Of a stretch of DNA of 64,000 nucleotides, positions 45,846 to 55,491 are shown piece after piece. The first letter of the stretch is position 1. Each line of letters opens with the position of its first letter. Under the pieces are notes generated by a model. That model was not told where the DNA came from and did no database searches. It saw only the letters and a list, made by a program, of their open reading frames with translations. Made by a program: the position numbers and the translations under genes. The DNA comes from Sporolactobacillus sp. CQH2019 (GTDB lineage Bacteria; Bacillota; Bacilli; Bacillales; Sporolactobacillaceae), in NCBI RefSeq assembly GCF_028765345.1, contig NZ_JARAJZ010000013.1, forward strand, positions 51,987-115,986. Reading direction: 5' to 3'.

Positions 45846-46958
45846 ATGTATTTGGCCTGGAAAGAAATCCGGCGCAGCAAGGGCCGGTTCTTCTTTATGA
45901 TGGTTATTATTGCACTGCTCGCTTATCTTGTCTTTTTCGTCTCCGGATTGGCCAATGGTCTCTCAAAAGATAACGCTTCGGCTATTGAAAAATACAGCAA
46001 TGAGACGTTTATCTTGCAAAAAGACGCCGATCAAAGGATCAGCCGTTCCGCACTTTCAACAGACACAGTGGACCGGCTGAGAGATAAGCTCGGCAGCGGC
46101 AACGCAACGATCCTGAATATCCTGAACACGACGGTCAATCGAAGCGGAAAGCAAGAGAAAATCGATCTGACGCTATTCAGCCTCGACGCCGGCCGATCAT
46201 TCCGGCCATCGCTGACTGCCGGCAAGTATCCGGCAAATCATTCTACTGTTGATCTTATCATAGATCAGTCCATTGAGCGAAGCGGCATTCATCTTCACGA
46301 TACCATCAAAGACCAGCAAAGCGGTCTCACTTTCAAAGTCGTCGGATTCACAAAAAATGCGACTTTTTCGCATATGCCGGTCGCCTATCTGAATCAAAAC
46401 CAATGGGCATTGCTCATGAACAAAGATGGTTTTTCTGCTGACCAGGCCGTCCATTCCGCCGTGATGACACCCTTTTCCGTTCAGAAAACAAATCGGCTGA
46501 TTCATCATATCGACTTGGAACAGACTGTCACAAGTGTATCTTTAGCGCATGTCGTTGAATCTTTACCCGGATACTCAGAGGAACAAGGGTCACTGGATAT
46601 GATGATCAGCTTTCTGTTTATCATTTCTGTTTTTATTCTCGGCGTTTTCTTTTATATTATTACGGCACAGAAAGATATTCAGTTCGGTATTTTGAAAGCG
46701 ATCGGTACGGATACGGGCTATCTCGTACGCAGCCTGATTTTTCAAACACTGATGATGCTATTGATCAGTCTGGCTGTCAGTCTGCTGCTGACCTATCTGA
46801 CAACAATCATTCTCCCGTCCGGAATGCCCTTCTCACTTGCCCCCGGCACCATTACCGGTCGACTGGCCGGATTTATCGGCATCAGCATTGTGAGTATCCT
46901 ATTATCCATCCGGCAAGTCATAAAAGTCAATGCCCTTAAGGCTATTGAGGGGAGGTAA
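45846..46958 (+). CDS. FtsX/MacB-type ABC transporter permease
   Basis: 370 residues: an N-terminal membrane helix (RFFFMMVIIALLAYLVFFVS), a large extracytoplasmic domain (about 45-245), then three C-terminal helices of the FtsX fold (about 255-365). This is the single-FtsX layout of MacB-like or antimicrobial peptide exporters. GGGGGAGGTGG precedes ATG 45846. It is followed 7 bp later by its ATPase. The substrate is unknown. Confidence 0.88.
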   Translation: MYLAWKEIRRSKGRFFFMMVIIALLAYLVFFVSGLANGLSKDNASAIEKYSNETFILQKDADQRISRSALSTDTVDRLRDKLGSGNATILNILNTTVNRSGKQEKIDLTLFSLDAGRSFRPSLTAGKYPANHSTVDLIIDQSIERSGIHLHDTIKDQQSGLTFKVVGFTKNATFSHMPVAYLNQNQWALLMNKDGFSADQAVHSAVMTPFSVQKTNRLIHHIDLEQTVTSVSLAHVVESLPGYSEEQGSLDMMISFLFIISVFILGVFFYIITAQKDIQFGILKAIGTDTGYLVRSLIFQTLMMLLISLAVSLLLTYLTTIILPSGMPFSLAPGTITGRLAGFIGISIVSILLSIRQVIKVNALKAIEGR

Positions 46959-46965
46959 TCAGTGT

Positions 46966-47652
46966 ATGGAGACCATTCTGTCATTTAATCATGTAGACAA
47001 GGTTTACAAGGATGGCGACACGACACTTGATGTTCTGAAAGATATCAGTCTTGAAATAAAAAAAGGCGAGTTTGTTGGATTGGTCGGTCCCTCAGGCGCC
47101 GGTAAAAGTACTCTTCTGTCTCTTGCCGGGGCACTGATTGCTCCTTCGCGCGGACAGATTCTTCTTAACGGGAAGGCGATCGCTTCAATGAAGGCGAAAG
47201 AACGGACCGCACTGCGCCTGAAATCAATTGGTTTTATCTTCCAGAGCGCCCATCTGGTCCCTTATCTTAACGTCCAGGAACAGTTGATCTTCATTTCCAG
47301 ACTTCAGGGCAATTCGAAAAATCAGTCGGTCCGCCTGGCGAATGAACTGCTAGAAAAAATGGGACTTGCCGACCGTGTACGCCATTTTCCAGAACAACTT
47401 TCCGGCGGTGAAAAGCAACGGGTAGCCATTGCCCGGGCGATGATTAATCAGCCCGATCTGATTCTCGCCGATGAGCCAACAGCCAGTCTTGATTATAAAC
47501 GAGCGAAAGCGGTGATTCATTGGCTGAGCCGTGAAGTTAAAGATCAAGAGAAGGGGGCACTGATGGTCACTCATGACTCGCGGATGCTCGACTTTTGCGA
47601 TCATGTGATTCAGCTGGAAGACGGCAGGATCCATACAAATCCCGGGGCATGA
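46966..47652 (+). CDS. MacB/LolD-type ABC transporter ATPase
   Basis: 228 residues. Walker A is GPSGAGKST, the signature is QLSGGEKQRVAIARA, Walker B is LILADEPTASLD, and the H-loop is MVTHDSR. GGGGAGG precedes ATG 46966. It pairs with the upstream permease as a mechanotransmission-type transporter. Confidence 0.92.
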   Translation: METILSFNHVDKVYKDGDTTLDVLKDISLEIKKGEFVGLVGPSGAGKSTLLSLAGALIAPSRGQILLNGKAIASMKAKERTALRLKSIGFIFQSAHLVPYLNVQEQLIFISRLQGNSKNQSVRLANELLEKMGLADRVRHFPEQLSGGEKQRVAIARAMINQPDLILADEPTASLDYKRAKAVIHWLSREVKDQEKGALMVTHDSRMLDFCDHVIQLEDGRIHTNPGA

Positions 47653-47803
47653 ACAATGTTGATTGAACGGCTATATTCTCACTTTTAAGCTCCTCTGTAT
47701 TAATCCGCGGCTTTCCTCCCCAATGATAAAAAAAGGCTTACACTGTATTGAAAAGATAACTTCCGTACGGAACGGGGCCACTGAAAAAGTCCTTTAAAAA
47801 TAT

Positions 47804-47848
47804 AGCACATCATTTTTCACATGGAGTGAAAGGATGGTGCTTTTTTTC
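47804..47848 (+). terminator. rho-independent terminator after the ABC genes
   Basis: A two-part stem: AGCACATC with GATGGTGCT on the outside (bulged) and TTTTCAC with GTGAAA inside, followed by TTTTTTT. About 150 bp beyond the ATPase stop. Confidence 0.75.
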
Positions 47849-48221
47849 TGTATAGTTTTGACGCTGACATTACTTTCAACTTTCTCGGATATGCTTTCTT
47901 TGATCTCATGAACATATCAGTCATGCATTGTTCGAAGTCATCCTGATTCATCCAATTGTTGTACTCGCTGCTTATCCAATATACTTTTCCGCTTCCCCGT
48001 CTCGAAGAATAAGTAAAAAAAATAGACCCTGACCGGGTCTGAAAATGATTCTTTGATGGGGTATTGGGGGTATTAAATAGCCCAGCTAATAGAACACAAC
48101 AAGGGATATCATTTAATATCCGTGCCGACCTTTACCACTGTACTTATGCTTTTTTATCGAATCGCCTAAGCCTTTAGAACACGTAACGCAAAATGTGATC
48201 AACTCATAAACATAGCTGAAT
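47849..48221. other. intergenic, no gene seen
   Basis: No ORF with a ribosome site. A stretch AAATAGACCCTGACCGGGTC near 48020 holds a short stem (GACCC/GGGTC). Confidence 0.4.
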
Positions 48222-48848
48222 TCATTTATTTCTCTTTATCGGGGAGTTCTTCTGCCCATTTATTGATATTTTTGCGCGCCGCTTTCTGATTGACAAGAGC
48301 CCACGTATAAGAAAAATAGTTTTTCCATATTTTATCAGTAGAGGCCATTGGTATTGCTCGATTTGAGGAGAGATTGTTCGATCCGGCTTCAAAAGATTGG
48401 CCAACAGATCCAACCCAAAAGCAGAAAAAATTGTTACGGTTACTTCCCCATTTTCATCAACTACCCAATTATATTGATTAGGGTTGAAAAATATGGAAAT
48501 ATCTTTTTCTATTTCGTTGAGAGCTCTTCTCTGTTGCAGAACATAGAGCTGCATTCTTGTTCATTTGGTAGATAAAGTGAAAAGTAGCAGTCTTGTAAAA
48601 ACAATGGAAACGTACCTGCAAATTTTTGACCCGAATCAATGTCAAAATTATCCGGTCTGGAATATACGTATGCGTGGCTGATTAAATCTCTCAGATGTGC
48701 AAAAAAACCGGGAACTTTTGTAAAGATAGACAGGTAGCGAGCGTATTTGCCTTTTATATGTGTCAACAGCGTCACGCACTTTCATAGAACGAACAGTTGT
48801 TGCATTTAAAGAGCGGTCTGCTTTATCAATAAAGCGTATCGGCCCCAC
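48222..48848 (-). pseudogene. unrecognised frameshifted gene
   Basis: Three minus-strand frames overlap in relay: 48848-48648 (DKADRSLNATTVRSMKVRDA), 48775-48509 (YSRPDNFDIDSGQKFAGTFP), 48554-48222 (QYNWVVDENGEVTVTIFSAF). They look like one protein of about 200 residues with two frameshifts. No family recognised. Confidence 0.4.
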
Positions 48849-48874
48849 CTTTAAAGGGAGCGCTATTTGATAGC

Positions 48875-49768
48875 TTACCTTATGTCGTCATCTGCCCTTT
48901 TAAAAGTCTCTTTTTTCTTAAAAGACGGTTTTATCTCGGAAAGCAAAACAGATACCAAAATGAGTACAGCTCCCAGAATCATGCGAGCCGTTACTAACTC
49001 GTGCAAAAATATTATCGAAAACAGCATCCCGAAAAAGGACTCCATTGATAAAATAATCGCCGCTCTGGTCGATGTTGTGTAGCTCTGTGCAATGTTTTGC
49101 AGGAGATAAGCGATGGCCGTTGAAAAGACTGCCAAATAAAAAATGGATAACATTCCTGTTTTCTCAAGTACAGTCGGGGTGCCTCCTGTAAGGAACATGG
49201 TCAGAACACTGAGCAGAGAAGCTGTTACAAACTGTACAATGGTTAGCGTAATTGAATCTTCCTCATGCACAAAGATATTGGTGAAAAAGATTTCAAAAGC
49301 AAAGGCTGCTGCACAGGCAAGCGACAGCACATCACCGATATTCACTGTCAGCGAATTCTGCAGAGACATAAAGCCAATCCCGACAAGCGCCATCATCGAG
49401 CCGAGCATCTCATAGCGATCGATTCTGCGCCGGTAAATCAAAAATGCAATAATGGGAACAATGACGACATTCACGGCGGTTAGAAAAGCATTTTTCGAAG
49501 GAGTCGTATATTGCAGACCGACTGTTTGCAAAATAAAACCCGTGTAGACGCAGGTTCCTAAGAGAGCGCCCTTCCACAGCACCGAGCGACTTATTTTTTT
49601 TACCTTGCGATAAAATGCGATGATGATGAGAAAAGTTGCTAAAACGAATCTTCCGGCCATCGTTTGATAGGGATTGAAAAACTTCAGCGCAATATCCGTC
49701 ACTACGAACCCGCTTCCCCAAATACTTGCCGTGACGAGCATCATGCCATCACCCAAATATTTTTTCAT
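48875..49768 (-). CDS. DMT-superfamily (EamA) transporter
   Basis: 297 residues, ten predicted membrane helices in two EamA repeats. The N-terminus MMLVTASIWGSGFVVTDIAL has the family W-G-x-x-F motif, and the C-terminal repeat contains LSMESFFGMLFSIIFLHE. ATG 49768 is preceded by AAGGGAG, so the 49798 start is rejected. Probably an inner-membrane exporter. Not a close copy of the duplicated DMT gene at 15.5 kb. Confidence 0.87.
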   Translation of the reverse strand: MKKYLGDGMMLVTASIWGSGFVVTDIALKFFNPYQTMAGRFVLATFLIIIAFYRKVKKISRSVLWKGALLGTCVYTGFILQTVGLQYTTPSKNAFLTAVNVVIVPIIAFLIYRRRIDRYEMLGSMMALVGIGFMSLQNSLTVNIGDVLSLACAAAFAFEIFFTNIFVHEEDSITLTIVQFVTASLLSVLTMFLTGGTPTVLEKTGMLSIFYLAVFSTAIAYLLQNIAQSYTTSTRAAIILSMESFFGMLFSIIFLHELVTARMILGAVLILVSVLLSEIKPSFKKKETFKRADDDIR

Positions 49769-49870
49769 TCGTATTCTCCCTTTTAAAATCGCACGCAAAA
49801 AAATAATAGTTTGATAAAAATATATTTTCGCTCAAACTATTATTTCCCACTGGTTATCAGACAGTTAAAA

Positions 49871-50749
49871 TCAATCGGAGTATCTAATATTTATCCAAAT
49901 ACTTGCCGAGATCAGGCACACACCTACCCAGAATCCCAGACCGATGGCTTCTCCTAAAATCAACCAGCCCAGCAGCGTCCCCACTAAAGGCTGGAACACG
50001 AAAAATAATCCCGAGCTGGCGGCATTCATTAATTGTAAACCTCGATTCCACATCACAAAAGCAACTGCCGTTGAAATCACACCTAAATATAAAAGGCAAA
50101 AGATGACAGCCGGTTGCATGAGATAATGCCAATGTACTGCAGACCGTTGAATGAAAACAATTGGCGACAGGCAAACGATAGCGGTTGCCGTTGCCAGGGT
50201 TGTCACCTGTACAGGTGCATATTTGCCGGGAACTAATTTAATCAGCACTGACATTAACGCCCACGTCAGCGCGGCAATCACTAAGGAGACTGCACCCAGT
50301 AATTTTTCTATGCCAATGGCGTGAACACCGACAATCATCAGTACCCCAATCGTCGCCAGAGCGACCGAACCGATTTTAACCCAAGTTAGACGCTCTTTTA
50401 ATAGCCACCACGCAAATAAAACCATGAATGTCGGGGTCGCCGCTGTAATGACGGCCCCTAATTGAGCGGAGGACAGCCAGGTGCCGGTTTCCTGCGTCAC
50501 AATAGAAAGCGCATTACCAATTACACCAATTAGAATGATTAAAGGTAAATCTTTTCGTTTCACACGCCAGTCGACACGTTGCAGGAAACCAATGATAAAC
50601 AAAGCGACGATTGCGATTAAATAGCGTAGCCAGACTAATTCAATGGGGGGAATAAATTCCACCACAACTTTGACCACGACAAACATACCGCCCCAGATGC
50701 CGGCGGCAGTGCTTAATAATAACGCACCAAAAATCTTATTTTTTTTCAT
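49871..50749 (-). CDS. DMT-superfamily (EamA) transporter
   Basis: 292 residues with ten predicted membrane helices. It starts FGALLLSTAAGIWGGMFVVV and carries EamA signatures in both halves (VITAATPTFMVLFAWWLLKE and SSGLFFVFQPLVGTLLGWLI). It is adjacent to, but distinct from, the DMT gene at 48.9 kb. The pair is not overlapping (about 100 bp apart), so the two might act separately. Confidence 0.87.
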   Translation of the reverse strand: MKKNKIFGALLLSTAAGIWGGMFVVVKVVVEFIPPIELVWLRYLIAIVALFIIGFLQRVDWRVKRKDLPLIILIGVIGNALSIVTQETGTWLSSAQLGAVITAATPTFMVLFAWWLLKERLTWVKIGSVALATIGVLMIVGVHAIGIEKLLGAVSLVIAALTWALMSVLIKLVPGKYAPVQVTTLATATAIVCLSPIVFIQRSAVHWHYLMQPAVIFCLLYLGVISTAVAFVMWNRGLQLMNAASSGLFFVFQPLVGTLLGWLILGEAIGLGFWVGVCLISASIWINIRYSD

Positions 50750-51872
50750 TTTTCTTATCTCCGTATTCGTAATTTATAAATGCATGGTTACGAATTTAAC
50801 GGAGAGCGGCTCTCCGCTAAATTAACGGAGAACCGGAACATCACATTCGGTTGCCGGTGCATAAATCATGGGTTATGCCTCCCTTGCAGTTTTATCATTG
50901 GAAATAACTATATCATGTATCCAAGTATTTTTCGATAGCCAACGATTAGTCTCAGTGTTATCTTGCTCAAATACTTTGTTTAATTTGTAGTCTGAATGAT
51001 AAGGATCCGCTGCTCACTGTGCTGGAATTCAGATAAAATGAATTTTTCCCATGGAATAATATATATCAATGAAATCAAAAATTCCCAACAGAAAAAAAGA
51101 AACGGAACGGCCTAAATTATCATCCAGCGGTCTCCAGCTGACTGGTCAAGCGATTTTTATCAGATATTTCAATCTTATTTATGATCATGTAAATTTTTAA
51201 CTGCTGAGCGACGCAGAGATCATAACAATCGCTAGAGAAAAAGAAAGGAATTTAAACGAGAAGCTGAAAATAACATACAAAATTGCAGACTGAGGTGACA
51301 ACGTTGAATAAAACACTCGGAGAAATTGCGCGGATAACGGCACAGCTGAATCTTTATTTGTCAAAGTGATTTTTCTCGGTACATCTAGGCCGGGTGCAAA
51401 AACTCTCAGTGAATTGCATTTTAATATAAATGAACCCGATTGTACGATAGGAGACGCCATCTGGGCCGCTTTAAGGGACCCCCATTAGATAAAAACGTAA
51501 TTTTGTCAGCTGTCAATTACTATTTCCATTCCAGCTTGAGCTGCCGTGACACAATAGAAATACCCCACAATCGTTTTGCAATAATCCCCCTTTGGCTGAC
51601 AGATGAACTATCAAAAATTCTTCTGTCGTCTACGGGGGGATTTTGAGAGTATTACCAAGATATTCAGCAGCAGAGACATTCGATATCAAAAACCGATACA
51701 GACTGGGTAACCAATCGCTGCGCGCTTTTAGCAAACAGCAAAACATTGTCAATCACACACGAGTCCATTAACCCCGCCAGTAGCCGCTTTCGATCGCAGA
51801 TGTAATCGTTTGTACGCCCGCTTCACCATTCAGGCGAAATGTATCAAACCAATTTTCGGCACTTTAATACCA
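50750..51872. other. long region of decayed sequence, no intact gene
   Basis: Contains a stem CGGAGAG/CTCTCCG at 50800-50816 and a short protein-like remnant ending NDKDPLLTVLEFR (about 50990-51031) that recurs at 59539-59580. A frame at 51440-51646 also reads like protein but is interrupted. Nothing can be assigned. Confidence 0.4.
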
Positions 51873-52853
51873 TTACTCAAATGGGAACTTCATTCCCCAG
51901 GCATTACGGACACCGTCCATGATATGGCTGACGTCGTGAGATAATTCCAATTGACCGTCATCGTGGCCTTCCTCAATGTAACGTTGCATATCTCTCACTT
52001 CATATATTAATGCTTCATCAGAATTGCCCACAGTAATTGTTTCCGATGCGGACTGATGGGCATCTTCAGTATAGGTAACCTTTGCTTCGGTTGCACGCGG
52101 ATAATTGTCAATTTCCACATAACCCTTTGTGCCAGAAATAACGCCGCGCTTTGGCTGCCTAGCCCGCAGAGAGAGTGCCATTACAGCCAACTGTTCCTGT
52201 GCATTCTTAAGGATAATACCCGATTGTTCATCGACTCCAGTTTCAAAGAATTTTACAGTGGTCAACGTTACGTTAGGCTGCGACGCTAGAAACGAACGTG
52301 CAAATACGGTCGCATAGCCACCAATATCAAGCAGGGCGCCGCCCGCAAGACTCTTATTGAAGAAGCGATTTTTCGGGTCATAATTCTTTAAGCTACCAAA
52401 ATTAACCTGAACCAGATGAATGTCACCAAGTTTTCTCCGCTCAATTAAGTCTTTGACCTTTTGGTAAATTGGCATGTGGAGCAGTGTCAGTCCTTCGGTC
52501 AAAATCAGACCCTTGTCGTGCGCTAATTGCTGAACCTCATCAAATTGCTTCGCATTGACTGTGATCGCCTTTTCTGCAAAAACATGCTTTCCGGCGTTCA
52601 GAGCCTTTTTAATGTATGAATAGTGAAATGTATGCGGCGTTGCAATATAAATAATATCAACATTAGGATCGTTAATCATTTCATCGGCATTATTATACGT
52701 ATGTGCAATGTTCTTTTCAGCCGCAAACTTTTTGAGCCTATCCGGATTGATGTCGGCAACAGCGTAAATGGACCCATTCACACTGTTCAAGGCATCTGCC
52801 ATTTCATGTGCAATCCACCCTGTTCCAATCATACCCCAATTATATTTTTTCAT
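51873..52853 (-). CDS. Gfo/Idh/MocA-family oxidoreductase
   Basis: About 326 residues. The N-terminal NAD(P) Rossmann fold begins YNWGMIGTGWIAHEMADALN. The family EKP-like motif appears as HVFAEKAITVNAKQ (Ala replaces Pro). The C-terminal dimerisation domain has LAGGALLDIGGYATVFARSF with the catalytic-region Asp. It oxidises a sugar, inositol or trans-dihydrodiol type substrate, not identifiable here. ATG 52853 suits the AAGGAAGG site better than ATG 52862. It begins 1 bp after the RpiA-like gene. Confidence 0.88.
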   Translation of the reverse strand: MKKYNWGMIGTGWIAHEMADALNSVNGSIYAVADINPDRLKKFAAEKNIAHTYNNADEMINDPNVDIIYIATPHTFHYSYIKKALNAGKHVFAEKAITVNAKQFDEVQQLAHDKGLILTEGLTLLHMPIYQKVKDLIERRKLGDIHLVQVNFGSLKNYDPKNRFFNKSLAGGALLDIGGYATVFARSFLASQPNVTLTTVKFFETGVDEQSGIILKNAQEQLAVMALSLRARQPKRGVISGTKGYVEIDNYPRATEAKVTYTEDAHQSASETITVGNSDEALIYEVRDMQRYIEEGHDDGQLELSHDVSHIMDGVRNAWGMKFPFE

Positions 52854-52854
52854 G

Positions 52855-53517
52855 TCATTCATCCTTCCTTAAAGTTCGAACAGAACCATTTTCGGTTTCT
52901 GCAAGAACAGTTGATGCGAGTCCCTTAAAGTAAGAAGTTCCAACAACACCGTTCACTAGTAACACAGTACGGTTAATATAGTCGATTTGAGCCCAGTTAT
53001 CCGTATAACAGTCGACCAATTGGTTACCATTTCGTGTACGGATATAACCCATGTATGAAGTTGAAATACGACGACAGGGTTGCAAGCCGAGTTCTTTCGC
53101 TAATCTTAAGAACTGCGGAATAGCTTCATCAATGACTTCAACAGCCAGGGGTACTGAGGGGTCAAGTTGCTGGCCGATTTTTGACTCATCTGTCAAAATA
53201 ACATACGCACCGGCTGCCTGCGCGTTTACTTTTTCCAAGGTATGAATGCCACCGTTACTCTTCAAGAGGTTCAGGTTTTGGTCGAGACTATCACAGCCAT
53301 CAAAAGCGATATCCAATGCTTCTGGAGATTCTATGACATCTAATCCCAATTTTCGGCAATATGAAAGCGATCGTTCAGAAGGGCTACAGATACGGATGTC
53401 GCTCAGATTATCTTTCTTGATTGCCTCGGCAAGTAATTGCATGTGGTGTCCCCCGCCGAGACTGACTGTCATACCAGAATGCATCAAATCTAATGCAAGC
53501 GTTAGCTGGTTTTCCAT
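52855..53517 (-). CDS. ribose-5-phosphate isomerase A-like protein
   Basis: 220 residues. RpiA active-site motifs are recognisable but altered: LDIAFDGCDSLDQNLN (usual DGADExD) and LLKSNGGIHTLEKV (usual KGxGGAxxxEK) keep the two Asp, Lys and Glu. The phosphate loop is SLGGGHHMQLL instead of GTGST. A divergent RpiA paralogue acting on a related sugar phosphate is likely. ATG 53517 is chosen because AAAGGAGG is 8 bp upstream. It is the first gene of the operon, divergent from the RpiR regulator. Confidence 0.8.
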   Translation of the reverse strand: MENQLTLALDLMHSGMTVSLGGGHHMQLLAEAIKKDNLSDIRICSPSERSLSYCRKLGLDVIESPEALDIAFDGCDSLDQNLNLLKSNGGIHTLEKVNAQAAGAYVILTDESKIGQQLDPSVPLAVEVIDEAIPQFLRLAKELGLQPCRRISTSYMGYIRTRNGNQLVDCYTDNWAQIDYINRTVLLVNGVVGTSYFKGLASTVLAETENGSVRTLRKDE

Positions 53518-53543
53518 GCCAGACACCTCCTTTCACGTTTTGG

Positions 53544-53584
53544 AAAATTAATTTCAAGATTATATTATTACTGAAATTAATTTT
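53544..53584. promoter_or_regulatory. inverted-repeat operator between rpiA-like and rpiR genes
   Basis: AAAATTAATTTCA (53544-53556) and TGAAATTAATTTT (53572-53584) are perfect 13-bp inverted repeats, each itself near-palindromic. A related GAAATTCATTTGAA lies just before the regulator start. RpiR/MurR proteins bind such sites, so this probably autoregulates rpiR and controls the divergent operon. Confidence 0.7.
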
Positions 53585-53693
53585 TGTCAATGCAAGTCAG
53601 TTGTTCTTGCTTTACCGGATATTACGCGTTAGAATTCAGTGATAGAGGATTTCATTGACTTATTTTTTTTGAAATTCATTTGAAGGTGATTAG

Positions 53694-54536
53694 TTGGAAA
53701 ATCGATCAAATATCATAAACTTGCTATACGGCAGTCTTCCAAAAATGTCCGATACAGATCATAAAATTGCAGAAGTTGTACTCGCAGATCCAGCCAGTAT
53801 TGTTAATATGACCATCTCGGCACTTGCCCGAAAAGCCAGTGTCAGTGAGGCTTCAGTTTCACGTTTTTGTAAAAACCTTGATCTTGATGGATTCCATCAG
53901 TTGAAAATTGAATTAGCAAAAGTTGCGGAGGATAGATATAGCTACTATCAAAAGGTGAACCCTGACGACCTTCTCCAAGCTTTGAAAAATATCAGCGACA
54001 ATAAGGTGGCAGAAATCGTCAATACACTCACCTCCGCCTCTACAGCAACTATCCGACAGGTATTGAATGCATTAAAAGGAGCAAGTCTTATCCAAGTTGC
54101 AGCATCGGGGGGGACTTTCCCCGTTGCTGCAGATGCTGTTTATAAATTCAATCAACTTGGACTTTTAGCAGTCACTGACGAACTGTGGGAGACCTCGATC
54201 GGACAAACTATGAATCTGCCGACAGGTGCGGTGCTGCTGGTTATTTCCAATTCCGGCGAAACGCGAAATTTACTCACCCAGATTGAAGTTGCCAAAAGTC
54301 GCGGGATTCTGGTCATTGCGATTACCAACCGTGCGGATTCGCCTATTGGTTTGAATGCCGATTTGCATATATTAACCGCAATTCGACAACAAATCTTTGA
54401 ATCTGAGTACTACTTCTCACGGGTTGCCGCAATGGCGGCAATTGAGGCCTTGTTCCTGTTATTGCTATCGGGGGATAAAGACAATTTACAGCACATCAAG
54501 ACACATGAAGAACTGATCGCACAAACAAAAATCTAA
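53694..54536 (+). CDS. RpiR/MurR-family transcriptional regulator
   Basis: 280 residues. The N-terminal RpiR HTH covers about 1-77 (MTISALARKASVSEASVSRF, then CKNLDLDGFHQLKIELA). The SIS sugar-phosphate-binding domain covers about 110-250 (IQVAASGGTFPVAADAVYKF and GAVLLVISNSGETRNLLTQI). It starts at TTG 53694 after GAAGGTG. It should sense a sugar phosphate linked to the divergent RpiA-like/oxidoreductase operon. Confidence 0.92.
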   Translation: MENRSNIINLLYGSLPKMSDTDHKIAEVVLADPASIVNMTISALARKASVSEASVSRFCKNLDLDGFHQLKIELAKVAEDRYSYYQKVNPDDLLQALKNISDNKVAEIVNTLTSASTATIRQVLNALKGASLIQVAASGGTFPVAADAVYKFNQLGLLAVTDELWETSIGQTMNLPTGAVLLVISNSGETRNLLTQIEVAKSRGILVIAITNRADSPIGLNADLHILTAIRQQIFESEYYFSRVAAMAAIEALFLLLLSGDKDNLQHIKTHEELIAQTKI

Positions 54537-54610
54537 TGCCATATCTTCACAACGTTGAAGATCCAACTTCCAAGTTACTAAAATCGGATCTCTTTCCGAA
54601 CGATAAAAAA

Positions 54611-54631
54611 AACTCTCCATAATGGAGAGTT
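54611..54631. terminator. hairpin with T run on the minus side
   Basis: AACTCTCC and GGAGAGTT pair perfectly around ATAAT. The T run (TTTTTT) follows on the minus strand, but no minus-strand gene feeds into it. It lies between rpiR and the isochorismatase-fold gene. Confidence 0.5.
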
Positions 54632-54756
54632 CGGAACAGAGGGATACATTAACAGTTTGGACAAAATTCATGACTTCTATACTTTTACTACAAGTACCCT
54701 AGCTGAATAGGATGACTATTTACATCAAAACTTATAATCCGAGGAGGATTGATGAA

Positions 54757-55311
54757 ATGGATTTAGGAAATGCGGCATTAGTAACGATTGATCTGCAAAA
54801 CGGGATTCTATTCGGTCTGCCATCAAAGGGTGCGCTTCTTGATAATCATGACGTACTTGCACGTAATGAACAGTTAATCCGTGCAGTTCTCGGTAAAAAT
54901 AGGCCCGTGGCTGTGGTTCACGTAACTGCCCCCAGTTTCCTCAGTGTCCTTACCAAAAGCTTTTCAAAGCTTAGTATCAATCCTCAAATTTTAGAAAATC
55001 CGAATGTGAAGATTTTTGAGAAACATCAGCCCAGTGCCTATTCAATTACCGCATTTCGAGATTTTTTGAAAGAAAAACAGATTAGAACGGTTTTATTAAC
55101 CGGGGTTTCCACCAATAATGGTGTGCTAAAAACGGCGCGGAATCTGGCAGAGAACGAGATTAATGTCATCACCGTAACAGATGCAACTAACGCTCGTTCT
55201 GAGGTCGAATATAACGAGGCGTTGAACGAACTTGGAACACTCGGTGAACTAGTGACGACAGCGGAGCTGCTTAATATGCTCGACAAAGAGTCAAAACCGA
55301 AGACTGATTAA
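54757..55311 (+). CDS. isochorismatase-fold hydrolase
   Basis: 184 residues of the isochorismatase/cysteine hydrolase fold. The catalytic Asp is in LVTIDLQNGILF, a Lys in FEKHQPSAYS, and the usual nucleophile loop reads TGVSTNNGVLKTAR. That loop has Gly where nicotinamidase-type members carry Cys, as in EntB/PhzD-type isochorismatases, so a thiol mechanism is unlikely. ATG 54757 is preceded by GAGGAGG. No siderophore or phenazine genes are nearby. Substrate unknown. Confidence 0.82.
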   Translation: MDLGNAALVTIDLQNGILFGLPSKGALLDNHDVLARNEQLIRAVLGKNRPVAVVHVTAPSFLSVLTKSFSKLSINPQILENPNVKIFEKHQPSAYSITAFRDFLKEKQIRTVLLTGVSTNNGVLKTARNLAENEINVITVTDATNARSEVEYNEALNELGTLGELVTTAELLNMLDKESKPKTD

Positions 55312-55350
55312 GCCGGGTTCAGGGTGAGTCCGGCGCCATTTGGACACGCC

Positions 55351-55476
55351 GACCGATAAACGAGGTATGTTGACCGATAAAATTGCCGTAAAGACCGATA
55401 AACGGGATATGTCGACCGATAAAGTTACTGCGCCGACCGATAAACCGGGTATGTTGACCGATACACATTCCTGAAA
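55351..55476. repeat. tandem array A: 21-bp period, core GACCGATAAA
   Basis: GACCGATA starts at 55351, 55372, 55393, 55414, 55435 and 55456, exactly 21 bp apart six times. The bases between cores vary. In the minus-strand frame it encodes a seven-residue repeat of the type IGxxxxF, which is a by-product of the period. It starts 40 bp after the isochorismatase-fold gene. Confidence 0.9.
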
Positions 55477-55491
55477 CAGGCTGTTTAACGT

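Noticed and set aside
45740-45880. Extended N-terminus of the Rep_3 protein
   Set aside because: It would read through the 15-bp palindrome and the divergent ribosome site; a good AAAGGCGG lies before ATG 45739.
44990-47652. A functional plasmid origin in this window
   Set aside because: No iterons, DnaA-box cluster, partition or mobilisation genes were visible near rep; neighbours are chromosomal-type genes.
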